Part shown: piece by piece, positions 8,686-17,486 of the stretch
Layout of the letters: the number at the start of each line of letters is the position of its first letter
Position numbering within the stretch: position 1 is the first letter of the stretch
DNA from: Flavobacteriales bacterium
GTDB lineage: Bacteria > Bacteroidota > Bacteroidia > Flavobacteriales_E > Vicingaceae
Direction: 5' to 3'
DNA length: 64,000 bases
Assembly: GCA_905339165.1 (NCBI GenBank)
Contig: CAJPFH010000035.1
Span: 17,878 to 81,877 of the forward strand
The notes under the pieces: model-generated
What the model saw: only the letters and a program-made list of their open reading frames with translations
Told to the model about the DNA's origin: nothing
The model's database searches: none
Translations under genes and position numbers: made by a program

Positions 8686-9921
8686 GTGAATATTCAAAAC
8701 ATTAACAAAAGAAAAATATTTAACGACCCAATTTATGGTTTCGTATCTATTCCCTACGATATTGTTTTCGACTTAATAGAACACCCCTTTTTTCAGCGAC
8801 TTAGAAGAATAAAGCAGTTAGGCATGACTCACCTTGTGTATCCGGGTGCACTACACACTCGTTTTCATCATGCTTTAGGGGCTATGCATCTTATGGCAAA
8901 GGCTATTGAAGTACTCCGCTCTAAGGGGCATACCATTACCCACGATGAAGCCAAAGGAGTTATCATTGCTATTCTATTGCACGATATAGGACATGGACCT
9001 TTCTCTCATGCGTTAGAGCATAGTTTGGTACACGGCATCTCGCACGAAAAAATTTCTGATGCCTTTATGGATAAGCTAAACAAACAGTTTAATAATGAAC
9101 TAGGCTTAGCCATAAAAATTTTCAGAAATAAATACCCTAAACATTTTCTGCACCAAATGGTATCGAGCCAATTAGATATGGATAGACTTGATTACCTGAG
9201 ACGAGACAGTTTTTACACCGGTGTTTCCGAGGGTGTTATAAGTACCGATAGAATTATCACTATGCTCAATGTAAAAAATGATGAATTAGTGGTAGAAGAA
9301 AAAGGAATTTATTCTATCGAAAAATTTATTATTGCACGCAGATTGATGTACTGGCAGGTTTATCTTCATAAAACCGTACTCTCGGCCGAAAATCTTATTA
9401 TTAATATTTTAAAAAGGGCCAAAGAACTTGCCCAAAATAAACAAGAACTATTTTGCACTCCGGCATTAAAACATTTTTTATATAACCATATTGATAAAGA
9501 AAAGTTTTTCAATCAATCTGCCCATCTCGAAACCTTTTCTTTGTTAGACGATTATGATATTTTTACCTCTATAAAAGTGTGGGTAAACCACGAAGATAAA
9601 ATATTAAGTACGCTCTGCAATAATCTTATTAACAGAAAATTATATAAAATTGAATTAAGTAATAAACCTTTTTCAAAAAGCGATGTAAACAAGCATAAAC
9701 AAAAAGTTTGCAAAAAACTGAAACTAAAAAATGATGAAATAAACTACTTTGTTTTTAATTCTGAAATTATAAATAACGCCTATAATCCCACGCACGACAG
9801 CATAAAACTGCTAAACAAAAACGGAAGTGTAACCGACATTGCTTCTGCAGCCGACCAACTTAATATATCGGTTTTATCTAAGCCGGTAAAAAAATACTTT
9901 ATATGCTATCCTAAACAATAA
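8686..9921 (+). CDS. HD-domain phosphohydrolase, dGTPase/SAMHD1-like
   Basis: 411 residues from the GTG at 8686. The open frame extends 363 bases further upstream but only through antisense of porX, so I reject the longer start; homology begins at KRKIFNDPIYGFVSIPYD, a few residues after the GTG. Metal-binding HD-superfamily residues are visible: RFHHALGAMHLM, then LLHDIGHGPFSH, and a downstream Asp in QLDMDRLDYLRRD. This is the SAMHD1/YdhJ-type family, members of which hydrolyse dNTPs; substrate here is inferred only. It lies 60 bases upstream of lpxD, a neighbourhood common in Bacteroidota. Confidence 0.9.
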   Translation: MNIQNINKRKIFNDPIYGFVSIPYDIVFDLIEHPFFQRLRRIKQLGMTHLVYPGALHTRFHHALGAMHLMAKAIEVLRSKGHTITHDEAKGVIIAILLHDIGHGPFSHALEHSLVHGISHEKISDAFMDKLNKQFNNELGLAIKIFRNKYPKHFLHQMVSSQLDMDRLDYLRRDSFYTGVSEGVISTDRIITMLNVKNDELVVEEKGIYSIEKFIIARRLMYWQVYLHKTVLSAENLIINILKRAKELAQNKQELFCTPALKHFLYNHIDKEKFFNQSAHLETFSLLDDYDIFTSIKVWVNHEDKILSTLCNNLINRKLYKIELSNKPFSKSDVNKHKQKVCKKLKLKNDEINYFVFNSEIINNAYNPTHDSIKLLNKNGSVTDIASAADQLNISVLSKPVKKYFICYPKQ

Positions 9922-9969
9922 TCCGTTAATAACATTTGCACTTATCTTATTAAATAAACAAATTATTTT

Positions 9970-9977
9970 TACCTTTG
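9970..9977 (+). promoter_or_regulatory. -7 box abutting the lpxD start
   Basis: TACCTTTG is a full TAnnTTTG match ending only four bases before the ATG at 9982. If used, transcription would begin at or next to the start codon, giving a leaderless or nearly leaderless lpxD message. No -33 TTTG is at the right spacing. Confidence 0.35.
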
Positions 9978-9981
9978 AGTA

Positions 9982-11022
9982 ATGGAATTTACAGCAAAAA
10001 ATATAGCGGAATTATTGCAGGGAGAAATCGAAGGAAATCCTAATGTATCGGTAAGCTCGCTATCAAAGATTGAAGAAGGCTGCGAAGGTGCTATTACTTT
10101 CTTATCAAACCCAAAATACGAGCCCTACATTTACACCACAAAAGCATCGGTGGTTATAGTAAATAAAAGCTTTATTGCCGAAAGTAAACTACCTCAAAAT
10201 TGCACTCTCATTAGAGTTTCCGATTCTTACATCGCATTTACCAAATTGCTCGAAGCTTACAATCATTACAAAAACAACAAAAAAGGAATAGAACAACCCT
10301 GCTATATCAGCAAAACAGCAATAATTGGCGAAAATGTTTACATTGGAGCTTTTACACACATAGGCGAAAATGTAAAAATAGGAGGTTACACCAAAATTTA
10401 TCCGAACTGCACCATTGGTGAAAATACCACCATAGAAGAAAACACCACACTATACAGCAATGTTACAGTGTACCACGATTGTAAAATAGGAAAAAATTGT
10501 ACCCTCCATTCGGGAGTAATTATTGGAGCTGATGGCTTTGGATTTGCCCCCGACCAACAGAATCATTATAACAAAGTGCCCCAAATAGGCAATGTTATTA
10601 TTGAAGATAATGTAGAAATTGGAGCAAACACCTGCATTGATAGAGCCACTCTGGGCTCTACCCTTATTAAAAAGGGAGTAAAAATTGATAATCTAGTGCA
10701 AATTGCCCACAACGTAGTAATAGGCGAAAATACCGTAATTGTTTCACAAACCGGAATTGCCGGCTCAACCAAAATAGGTAAAAATTGTTTAATTGGCGGA
10801 CAAGTTGGAATTGTGGGGCATTTAACCATTGCCGATGGCGTTAAAATAGCCGCACAATCCGGTATTGGTTCAAACATACCACAAGAAAATGCAATTGTTC
10901 AGGGCTCTCCTGCATTTGCGGTAGGCGATTATAAAAGGGCTTATGTAGGTTTCAAAAAATTGCCCGAAATATTAGAAAGATTAAATAAAATAGAAAGATT
11001 AATAATAAAAGCAGATAAATAG
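9982..11022 (+). CDS. lpxD: UDP-3-O-acyl-glucosamine N-acyltransferase
   Basis: Third step of lipid A synthesis: N-acylation of UDP-3-O-acyl-glucosamine. 346 residues, the usual length. The N-terminal uridine-binding domain starts [20 protein letters not shown] and includes [16 protein letters not shown]. The left-handed beta helix has many [LIV]-G-x4 hexapeptides, with [15 protein letters not shown] and the catalytic-His segment [15 protein letters not shown]. It is followed by one base and then lpxC-fabZ. Confidence 0.97.
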   Translation: MEFTAKNIAELLQGEIEGNPNVSVSSLSKIEEGCEGAITFLSNPKYEPYIYTTKASVVIVNKSFIAESKLPQNCTLIRVSDSYIAFTKLLEAYNHYKNNKKGIEQPCYISKTAIIGENVYIGAFTHIGENVKIGGYTKIYPNCTIGENTTIEENTTLYSNVTVYHDCKIGKNCTLHSGVIIGADGFGFAPDQQNHYNKVPQIGNVIIEDNVEIGANTCIDRATLGSTLIKKGVKIDNLVQIAHNVVIGENTVIVSQTGIAGSTKIGKNCLIGGQVGIVGHLTIADGVKIAAQSGIGSNIPQENAIVQGSPAFAVGDYKRAYVGFKKLPEILERLNKIERLIIKADK

Positions 11023-11023
11023 T

Positions 11024-12448
11024 ATGGCTAAACAAAATACCATAAACGAAGCATTTTCTGTAGTAGGCATAGGGTTACATACCGGTAAAAAAGCGAAATT
11101 AACGGTACATCCGGCTCCCGAAAACCATGGATTCAAGTTCAAACGAACCGATGTAAAAGACCAACCTATTATACACGCAGATTGCGATTTGGTAGTAGAT
11201 ACATCGAGAGGAACCACCTTAGAATACAACGGAATAAGGGTACATACTACCGAACACATATTAGCTGCTTTATATGGATTAGAAATTGATAATGCCCTCA
11301 TCGAAGTTGACGGACCGGAAATTCCTATTATGGATGGAAGTGCCTATCCCTTTGTAGAATTAATTCAACAAGTGGGAATAAAACCACAAGAAGCCGATAA
11401 AGATTTCTTTGTGGTTACAGAAAATATAACCTACGAAGATGCAGAACGGCAAACAGAGATGCTTATGGTTCCTCAAGATACTTTTAGAGTAACCGTAATG
11501 GTTGATTACAATTCTCCGCTGCTTGGCACACAACACGCCCAAATGTATAAAATAAATGAATTTGCATCCGAAATATCAAAGTGCAGAACATTTGTTTTTT
11601 TACGCGAACTGGAAGTATTAGCTAAAAACGGCTTAATAAAAGGGGGCGATTTAGATAATGCCATCATTTTAGTAGATAAAGTTTTACCACAAGAAAAACT
11701 CAACGAAATTGCCGACTTACTTGGAAAACCACACGTAAAAGTAGAAAAAGCAGGTATACTAAATAACCTTACATTACACTTTCAGAATGAACCGGCACGC
11801 CACAAATTGCTTGATATCGTAGGCGATATAGCCCTTGCAGGAAAACCCATTAAAGGCCATATCTTAGCAGCACGCCCTGGTCACAAAGGAAATGTAGATT
11901 TTGCACGCATTATAAAAAAAGAAATAAAAAAATCTCAAAAACAACAAACTGTATTTTTCGATTTAACGAAAGAGGCCATTTACGATATTACCGATATTGA
12001 AAAACTCTTGCCGCATCGTTATCCCTTTTTATTGGTAGATAAAATAATTGAAATCGATGATCATTCTATTGTTGGAATTAAAAACATTACCTTTAACGAA
12101 CCTCAGTTTACAGGTCATTTTCCGGGTAATCCGGTAATGCCCGGAGTATTACAAATAGAAGCTATGGCACAAGTAGGCGGCATTTTTGCACTAAGTACAG
12201 TAAAAAACCCCGAAGATTATTTAACCTTTTTCTTAAAAATAGACAAGGTCCGTTTCAAAAGAAAAGTAGTACCCGGAGATACACTGGTATTTAAGCTGGA
12301 ACTATTAACTCCAATCCGAAGAGGTATCGTACACATGTTTGGAAAAGGCTATGTAAACGGGCAAATTGCAGTTGAAGCAGAACTTATGGCTCAGATAATA
12401 AAGGAAGAAAAAAAAGAAGTAAAAAAAGAAGAGATGGTAAAAAATTAA
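11024..12448 (+). CDS. lpxC: Bifunctional LpxC deacetylase / FabZ dehydratase fusion
   Basis: 474 residues. The N-terminal half is LpxC, the zinc deacetylase committing to lipid A, with the metal-site motif VHTTEHILAALYGLEID and the second site HKLLDIVGDIAL. The C-terminal half (about residue 320 on) is FabZ, the 3-hydroxyacyl-ACP dehydratase, with LLPHRYPFLLVDKI, catalytic His in TGHFPGNPVMPGVLQIEAMAQ and Glu in the same segment. The fusion is characteristic of Bacteroidota. The tail is a run of Lys and Glu. Coupled to lpxD (1-base gap) and followed by lpxA after 37 bases. Confidence 0.97.
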   Translation: MAKQNTINEAFSVVGIGLHTGKKAKLTVHPAPENHGFKFKRTDVKDQPIIHADCDLVVDTSRGTTLEYNGIRVHTTEHILAALYGLEIDNALIEVDGPEIPIMDGSAYPFVELIQQVGIKPQEADKDFFVVTENITYEDAERQTEMLMVPQDTFRVTVMVDYNSPLLGTQHAQMYKINEFASEISKCRTFVFLRELEVLAKNGLIKGGDLDNAIILVDKVLPQEKLNEIADLLGKPHVKVEKAGILNNLTLHFQNEPARHKLLDIVGDIALAGKPIKGHILAARPGHKGNVDFARIIKKEIKKSQKQQTVFFDLTKEAIYDITDIEKLLPHRYPFLLVDKIIEIDDHSIVGIKNITFNEPQFTGHFPGNPVMPGVLQIEAMAQVGGIFALSTVKNPEDYLTFFLKIDKVRFKRKVVPGDTLVFKLELLTPIRRGIVHMFGKGYVNGQIAVEAELMAQIIKEEKKEVKKEEMVKN

Positions 12449-12485
12449 ACACGTAATTTACTCTTCACTATTGTTATTACTGTAT

Positions 12486-13268
12486 ATGGAAAAATATCCT
12501 TTAACAAACATTCACCCTAAAGCAAAAATTGCTGAAAACGTAATCGTTGAATCTTTTTCTACTATTTACGCAGATGTTGAAATTGGAGAAGGGACATGGA
12601 TAGGCCCCAATGTTACCATTTTTGACGGAGCCCGAATCGGAAAAAATTGCAAAATTTTTCCGGGTGCTGTAATTTCTGCTATACCACAAGATTTAAAATT
12701 TGGAGGCGAAATTACCACCACCGAAATTGGCGATAATACCATTATAAGAGAATGTGTAACCATCAATCGGGGTACTGTAGACCGCAATAAAACCGTAGTA
12801 GGCAGCAATACATTACTAATGGCATACGTTCATGTAGCTCACGATTGTATTATTGGAAACAATGTGGTTTTAGCCAATTGTGTTAATGTAGCCGGACACG
12901 TTATTATTCAAGATTACGTAGTAATAGAAGGAGTGGTTGGCTTACAACAATTTGTAAAAGTGGGGCAACATGCCTTTATTGCAGCAGGTTCTAATGTACG
13001 AAAAAGCGTACCTCCTTACGTAAAGGCAGCACGCGAACCTCTTTCTTATGCAGGAGTAAATTCAGTGGGTCTCCGCAGAAGAGGGTTTAACAACGAAACC
13101 ATCTTACAAATTGAAGATATTTACAGAAGTTTATACGTTAGAGGGCTCAATGTTTCCAACGCACTTAGTGTAATAGAAAAAGAAGCTCCCAACAGCCCCG
13201 AAAAAAAAATAATACTCGATTTTATTAAAGAAGCCGATAAAGGAATTATCCGAGGACCTATTGTTTAA
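12486..13268 (+). CDS. lpxA: UDP-N-acetylglucosamine acyltransferase
   Basis: First step of lipid A synthesis, O-acylation of UDP-GlcNAc by 3-hydroxyacyl-ACP. I start at the ATG at 12486 (MEKYPLTNIHPKAKI); an in-frame codon 15 bases upstream only adds an odd MLLLY. The 260-residue product is the family length. It shows hexapeptide repeats, the catalytic-His segment YVHVAHDCIIGNN, and a C-terminal helical domain with VNSVGLRRRGF. Last of the three lipid A genes; the next gene starts 4 bases later. Confidence 0.96.
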   Translation: MEKYPLTNIHPKAKIAENVIVESFSTIYADVEIGEGTWIGPNVTIFDGARIGKNCKIFPGAVISAIPQDLKFGGEITTTEIGDNTIIRECVTINRGTVDRNKTVVGSNTLLMAYVHVAHDCIIGNNVVLANCVNVAGHVIIQDYVVIEGVVGLQQFVKVGQHAFIAAGSNVRKSVPPYVKAAREPLSYAGVNSVGLRRRGFNNETILQIEDIYRSLYVRGLNVSNALSVIEKEAPNSPEKKIILDFIKEADKGIIRGPIV

Positions 13269-13272
13269 CCAC

Positions 13273-13896
13273 ATGAAGGTGGCGTTAGATAATATTGGAA
13301 AAAGATTTAATCAAGAGTGGATTTTTAGAGGAGTATCTTTAAACTTTACAACGCCAAACTCTTATGTAATTACAGGCACCAACGGCTCCGGCAAATCAAC
13401 CTTGCTGCAAGTCATCTCTTCTGCATCTCACTTATCAGAAGGAAAAATAATATATTCTATTGAAGACAAAGAGGTAAATACCGAAGAAATCTATAAATAT
13501 GTGAGTATTGCCGCACCTTACATGGAATTAATAGAAGAGTATCGTTTAGAAGAGCTTGTTCACTTTCATTCGCGCTTTAAACCCTACTTAAAAAATAAAA
13601 CACCAAACGAAGTAATTGAAATAATGCAACTAGAAAAAGTTAAAAAGAGATATATCAAACAATATTCGTCCGGCATGAAACAACGCGTAAAGCTGGCATT
13701 GGCCATTTTATCCGACACCCCTCTTTTATTGTTAGATGAGCCCTGCAGCAATTTAGATAAGCAAGGTATAGAATGGTATAAAAATATGATTACCCAATAC
13801 GCAAATAACCGAATTGTTATTGTTTGCTCCAACTTAATAAAAGACGAATATTACTTTTGTAATCACTCCATTGAATTGAGTACTTATAAAATATAA
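13273..13896 (+). CDS. ABC transporter ATP-binding protein
   Basis: 207 residues from the ATG at 13273; a TTG at 13261 lies inside the lpxA end and adds only four residues. One ATPase domain: Walker A GTNGSGKST, signature SSGMKQR (CcmA-like rather than canonical LSGGQ), Walker B LLLLDEPCSNLD. There is no permease gene beside it, so its partner must be elsewhere. It resembles the small ABC-2-type or CcmA-like ATPases; placement right after lpxA hints at an envelope role, but the substrate is unknown. Confidence 0.88.
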   Translation: MKVALDNIGKRFNQEWIFRGVSLNFTTPNSYVITGTNGSGKSTLLQVISSASHLSEGKIIYSIEDKEVNTEEIYKYVSIAAPYMELIEEYRLEELVHFHSRFKPYLKNKTPNEVIEIMQLEKVKKRYIKQYSSGMKQRVKLALAILSDTPLLLLDEPCSNLDKQGIEWYKNMITQYANNRIVIVCSNLIKDEYYFCNHSIELSTYKI

Positions 13897-13922
13897 AACA
13901 AGAAAACTCTAATCTTTATAAA

Positions 13923-14789
13923 ATGAAAAACATATTAGTTCCCACCGACTTTTCGTCTTGTGCAACATTAGCAGCCCACCAAGCCATACTCATTGCACAA
14001 CAAACAAAATCTTCCATAAGTTTTATTCATTCTATAAACACACCTGTAGAGTGGATTCGCTACAATCCCTCTGTACCCACCAAGAGAGCTGCATCACTCA
14101 ATGCGGAACTGGATCAATTTCCTGAATTTAAAAAACAAATGGCAAGTGCCAAATTGAATTTAGAAATATTAAAAAAAGAAGCCGAAAAGAAAAAAGTTTC
14201 TGCTAGCACCGATATTGCTTTCAATCAGGTTTATTCCGATATCATTGAATATGCAAAGGCAAAAAAAGCCGATTTAATTGTAATGGGAACCGTAGGTAAC
14301 AGTGGTTTAAAAGCAGCTCTGATTGGCTCTAATACCTCTAAAATAATTCGTATCTCTACCCTTCCTGTTCTTGCCATAAGCCCAAAACATCAAGTAACTC
14401 CTATTACAGGAATTACTTATACATCAGACTTTGAAGAAGAAAACTTAAATAAAAATATTATTGAGATTAAAAACTTAGCCCTCTCTACAAAAGCAAGCTT
14501 AAAGTTATTGTATATCAATACGCCTACTTTTTTTGAATCTACAAAATACTCTATACAAAAACTCAATAATATTATGTTGAAATATAAATTAGCAAAATGC
14601 GACTATGCTGTTTATAATGATTTTACAGTAGAAGAAGGGATAAGCAATTATATACAAAGCCACCCTACAAACCTCGTTGCTATTAGTACACACAACAGAA
14701 AAGGAATAGCCCGTTTATTCTACGATAATATTACCGAACTACTGTTAGGCAAACTAGACAAGCCCCTCCTGATTTTTCCGAGAAAATAA
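13923..14789 (+). CDS. Tandem-domain universal stress protein
   Basis: 288 residues containing two Usp domains (about 1-150 and 155-288). The first begins NILVPTDFSSCATLAAHQA and has the ATP-binding pattern G-2x-G-9x-GS at GTVG...GSNTSK. The second domain lacks this motif (ISTHNRKGIARLFYDN), as in other tandem Usps where one half is degenerate. It is 26 bases after the ABC gene and 16 bases before the PAS kinase, suggesting a shared stress or redox-linked transcript. Confidence 0.93.
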   Translation: MKNILVPTDFSSCATLAAHQAILIAQQTKSSISFIHSINTPVEWIRYNPSVPTKRAASLNAELDQFPEFKKQMASAKLNLEILKKEAEKKKVSASTDIAFNQVYSDIIEYAKAKKADLIVMGTVGNSGLKAALIGSNTSKIIRISTLPVLAISPKHQVTPITGITYTSDFEEENLNKNIIEIKNLALSTKASLKLLYINTPTFFESTKYSIQKLNNIMLKYKLAKCDYAVYNDFTVEEGISNYIQSHPTNLVAISTHNRKGIARLFYDNITELLLGKLDKPLLIFPRK

Positions 14790-14805
14790 TTCCCTCATTT
14801 CATCT

Positions 14806-16365
14806 ATGACTTCATTATCCGAAATTCAGTATAACATCTTACATGCACTCATCGAAACCGCGGCAGAAGGGTACTTGGTAACAGATGAAAAAGGAACCAT
14901 TATTTTTTCAAACTCGCAAATTGAATCATTATTCGGATACACTAAAAAAGAGGTAATAGGACAGAATATTGACGTACTACTACCTAAGGAATACAGAAAC
15001 AAACACAAAGAACACCGAAAAGAGTTTAATCAAAATCCTAAAAAAAGAAATATGGGAGCCAACATCGATTTATGGGCTCTAAAAAAAGACCAAACCAAAT
15101 TTAGGGTTCAGGTTAGTTTAAATCATTACCACTCTCAAGGTAAAATGTTTATTCTGGCTCTCGTTTCCGATATTACCGAACGGGTTGAAGCGGCAATAAA
15201 AATAAATATACTTAACCAAGAATTAGAAGAAAAAGTAGAACACCGAACCAAAGAATTAGACAAAGCACTAGAAGCAATAAAAGAAAGTCAACTCTTATAT
15301 AGTGCCATTGCCCGTAATTTCCCCAAAGGAACCATCAATGTATTTGATACAGATTTAAACTACATTTTTGTAGAAGGACAAGAACTATTCCGATACGGAG
15401 TAACCAGTAAAATGCTCGTTGGAACCAACTATTTAGAAAGACTTGCCCCGGAAATACGCCCTCAAATTGAAAAAAATTTAAAAAAAGTATTTAAAGGGAA
15501 AAGCATTTCATTTGAAGTTGAACACAAAAAAAACTATTACCTGCTTAATGCCGTACCTCTGGCCGACTCTAACGGCAGAATAAAACAAATTCTGGTGGTA
15601 GAAAAAAATGTTACTCAAGAAAAAAAATCGGAAGAAGAAATAAAAAAAATGTTGGAAAAAGAAATTCAATTAAACGAATTAAAATCCCGTTTTGTGTCCA
15701 TGGCCTCTCACGAATTCAGAACCCCGCTCAGCACCATTTTATCTTCCACCACTCTCATCGAAAAATATGACGAAAACGGAGAACACGAAAAAAAGAAAAA
15801 ACACCTCTATCGCATTCGTTCTTCTGTAAATAACTTAACGGGAATACTCAACGACTTTTTATCGCTAGATAAAATTGAAGAAGGAAAAGTAACCTGTACA
15901 CCTAGCGAATTTGATTTAATCTCTATTTGCAAAGAATTAAAAGAAGAAATGCAGGCCCTCGCAAAACAAAATCAGGTCATTAATTGTTCGTTCCAAACAG
16001 AAACCATAGTAGTTTATTTAGACAAGCAACTTCTAAAAAATATTATGATTAATTTAATTTCAAATGCCATTAAATACTCGCCTGAAAACTCAACTATTCA
16101 TATAAAAATAGCGATGGGAAATAACCTTACCATACATGTAACAGACTCCGGCATTGGTATTCCGGAAAGCGAACAAAAACATCTTTTTGAAAGGTTTTTT
16201 AGAGCAAAAAATTCAACCAATATACAAGGTACCGGACTAGGGCTGCACATTGTAAAAAAATATGCCGAAATGATGAACGGCACCGTTACTTTTAACAGCA
16301 AAGAAAATGAAGGCACCACATTTACTGTAACCTTACCCATTAATATCAACTCCTATGCAAACTAA
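14806..16365 (+). CDS. PAS-PAS sensor histidine kinase
   Basis: 519 residues without a membrane segment, so a cytoplasmic sensor. PAS domain 1 (about 10-125) has ETAAEGYLVTDEKGTIIFSN and the PAC-like LALVSDITER. A coiled coil (about 128-160) links to a divergent PAS domain 2 (about 162-275). The HisKA box is SMASHEFRTPLST with phospho-acceptor His302. The ATPase domain has the N box NLISNAIKYSP, G1 DSGIGIP and G2 GTGLGLHIVKKY. It overlaps the response regulator gene by 11 bases, identifying its probable partner. The PAS ligand cannot be read from sequence. Confidence 0.93.
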   Translation: MTSLSEIQYNILHALIETAAEGYLVTDEKGTIIFSNSQIESLFGYTKKEVIGQNIDVLLPKEYRNKHKEHRKEFNQNPKKRNMGANIDLWALKKDQTKFRVQVSLNHYHSQGKMFILALVSDITERVEAAIKINILNQELEEKVEHRTKELDKALEAIKESQLLYSAIARNFPKGTINVFDTDLNYIFVEGQELFRYGVTSKMLVGTNYLERLAPEIRPQIEKNLKKVFKGKSISFEVEHKKNYYLLNAVPLADSNGRIKQILVVEKNVTQEKKSEEEIKKMLEKEIQLNELKSRFVSMASHEFRTPLSTILSSTTLIEKYDENGEHEKKKKHLYRIRSSVNNLTGILNDFLSLDKIEEGKVTCTPSEFDLISICKELKEEMQALAKQNQVINCSFQTETIVVYLDKQLLKNIMINLISNAIKYSPENSTIHIKIAMGNNLTIHVTDSGIGIPESEQKHLFERFFRAKNSTNIQGTGLGLHIVKKYAEMMNGTVTFNSKENEGTTFTVTLPININSYAN

Positions 16366-17416
16366 AATACTGCTCATTGAAGACAACCTCGAAATGCGCG
16401 AAAACACCGCAGAAATTCTTGAACTCTCAGGGTACAAAGTAGAAACAGCCGAAAACGGTAAAGAAGGTGTGGAAAAAGCCAAAAGCACCTTGCCAGACTT
16501 AATCATTTGCGATATTATGATGCCTGAACTAGATGGATATGGTGTACTTTATCGCCTAAACAAAGATACCGACACCGCCTCTATTCCCTTCATATTCCTC
16601 TCGGCTAAAGCAGAAAAAACTGATGTAAGAAAAGGAATGAATATGGGTGCCGATGATTACTTAACCAAACCCTTCGAAGAATCGGATCTTATAAATGCCA
16701 TACAAAGCCGTTTGAAAAAAAATGAAATTGTTAAAAAAGATTTTTCAAAAGACGAAGCAGGAATTAATTCCTTTCTAAATGCAATAAGTGGTTTAGACGA
16801 ACTTAAAAAAATTGCTGAAAATAAAAAAAGAAAAATTTTCAGAAAAAAAGACACTATTTTCTATGAAGGGGATTCTGCTCAATACTTATTCTTTATTGCA
16901 AAAGGAAAAGTTAAAACCGTGCGCACCAATACCGATGGAAAAGAATTTACCAGCGAGCTTTATAATCAAGGCGATTTTTTAGGCTATACCACTTTGCTAG
17001 AGAACTGCATTTACAAAGATACGGCCACCGTATTAGAAGATACCGAAGTATTACTTATTCCTAAAGACGATTTTCTTACACTCATCTATTCCAACCGCGA
17101 TGTAGCTGTTAAATTTATTAAAATGCTCACCAACAGTATTCAGGAAAAAGAAGAGCAAATGCTTAACCTTGCTTACAATTCAGTTCGTAAAAGAGTGGCC
17201 GAAGCATTGGTAACACTCAACAATAAATACAATACAAAAAACGAAGAACATTTTACCATAAATATTACACGCGAAGACCTTGCAAGTATTGTAGGAACAG
17301 CTACTGAAACAGTGATAAGAACATTATCTGAATTCAAAGACGATAAGTTTATAGATATTCAAGGAAGAACCATCACCTTACTAAATTTAGATAAACTCAA
17401 AAAAATGCCATATTAA
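16355..17416 (+). CDS. Response regulator with REC, cyclic-nucleotide-binding-like and CRP-type HTH domains
   Basis: 353 residues with an uncommon domain order. REC (1-120) has ED9-10, phospho-acceptor Asp53 (IICDIMMPELDG) and Lys in YLTKPFEE. A CRP-fold sensor domain (about 145-270) includes IFRKKDTIFYEGDSAQYLFFI. The C-terminal winged helix (about 285-345) has TREDLASIVGTATETVIRTL, whose ETVIR aligns with the recognition helix of CRP (ETVGR). It probably binds TGA-type half-sites as a phosphorylation-controlled CRP/FNR-family factor. It overlaps the PAS kinase gene. Targets are unknown; the nos promoter in this window carries a site of suitable type. Confidence 0.93.
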   Translation: MQTKILLIEDNLEMRENTAEILELSGYKVETAENGKEGVEKAKSTLPDLIICDIMMPELDGYGVLYRLNKDTDTASIPFIFLSAKAEKTDVRKGMNMGADDYLTKPFEESDLINAIQSRLKKNEIVKKDFSKDEAGINSFLNAISGLDELKKIAENKKRKIFRKKDTIFYEGDSAQYLFFIAKGKVKTVRTNTDGKEFTSELYNQGDFLGYTTLLENCIYKDTATVLEDTEVLLIPKDDFLTLIYSNRDVAVKFIKMLTNSIQEKEEQMLNLAYNSVRKRVAEALVTLNNKYNTKNEEHFTINITREDLASIVGTATETVIRTLSEFKDDKFIDIQGRTITLLNLDKLKKMPY

Positions 17417-17432
17417 TTGTAGCATTTGTACA

Positions 17433-17470
17433 AAACAAAAAGAGAAGCCAAATGGCTCCTCTTTTTGTTT
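17433..17470. terminator. Bidirectional terminator between the REC-CRP gene and the convergent subtilase gene
   Basis: Stem AAACAAAAAGAGAAGCC (17433-17449) and its complement (17454-17470) with one mismatch, loop AAAT, flanked by A and T tracts. It serves both convergent genes. Confidence 0.75.
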
Positions 17471-17486
17471 ATTAATTGATAAGTTG

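Noticed and set aside
14806..17416. Phytochrome-like or phage-defence sensor pair
   Set aside because: Domains are ordinary PAS, HisKA, HATPase, REC and CRP; no effector or defence domain is present.
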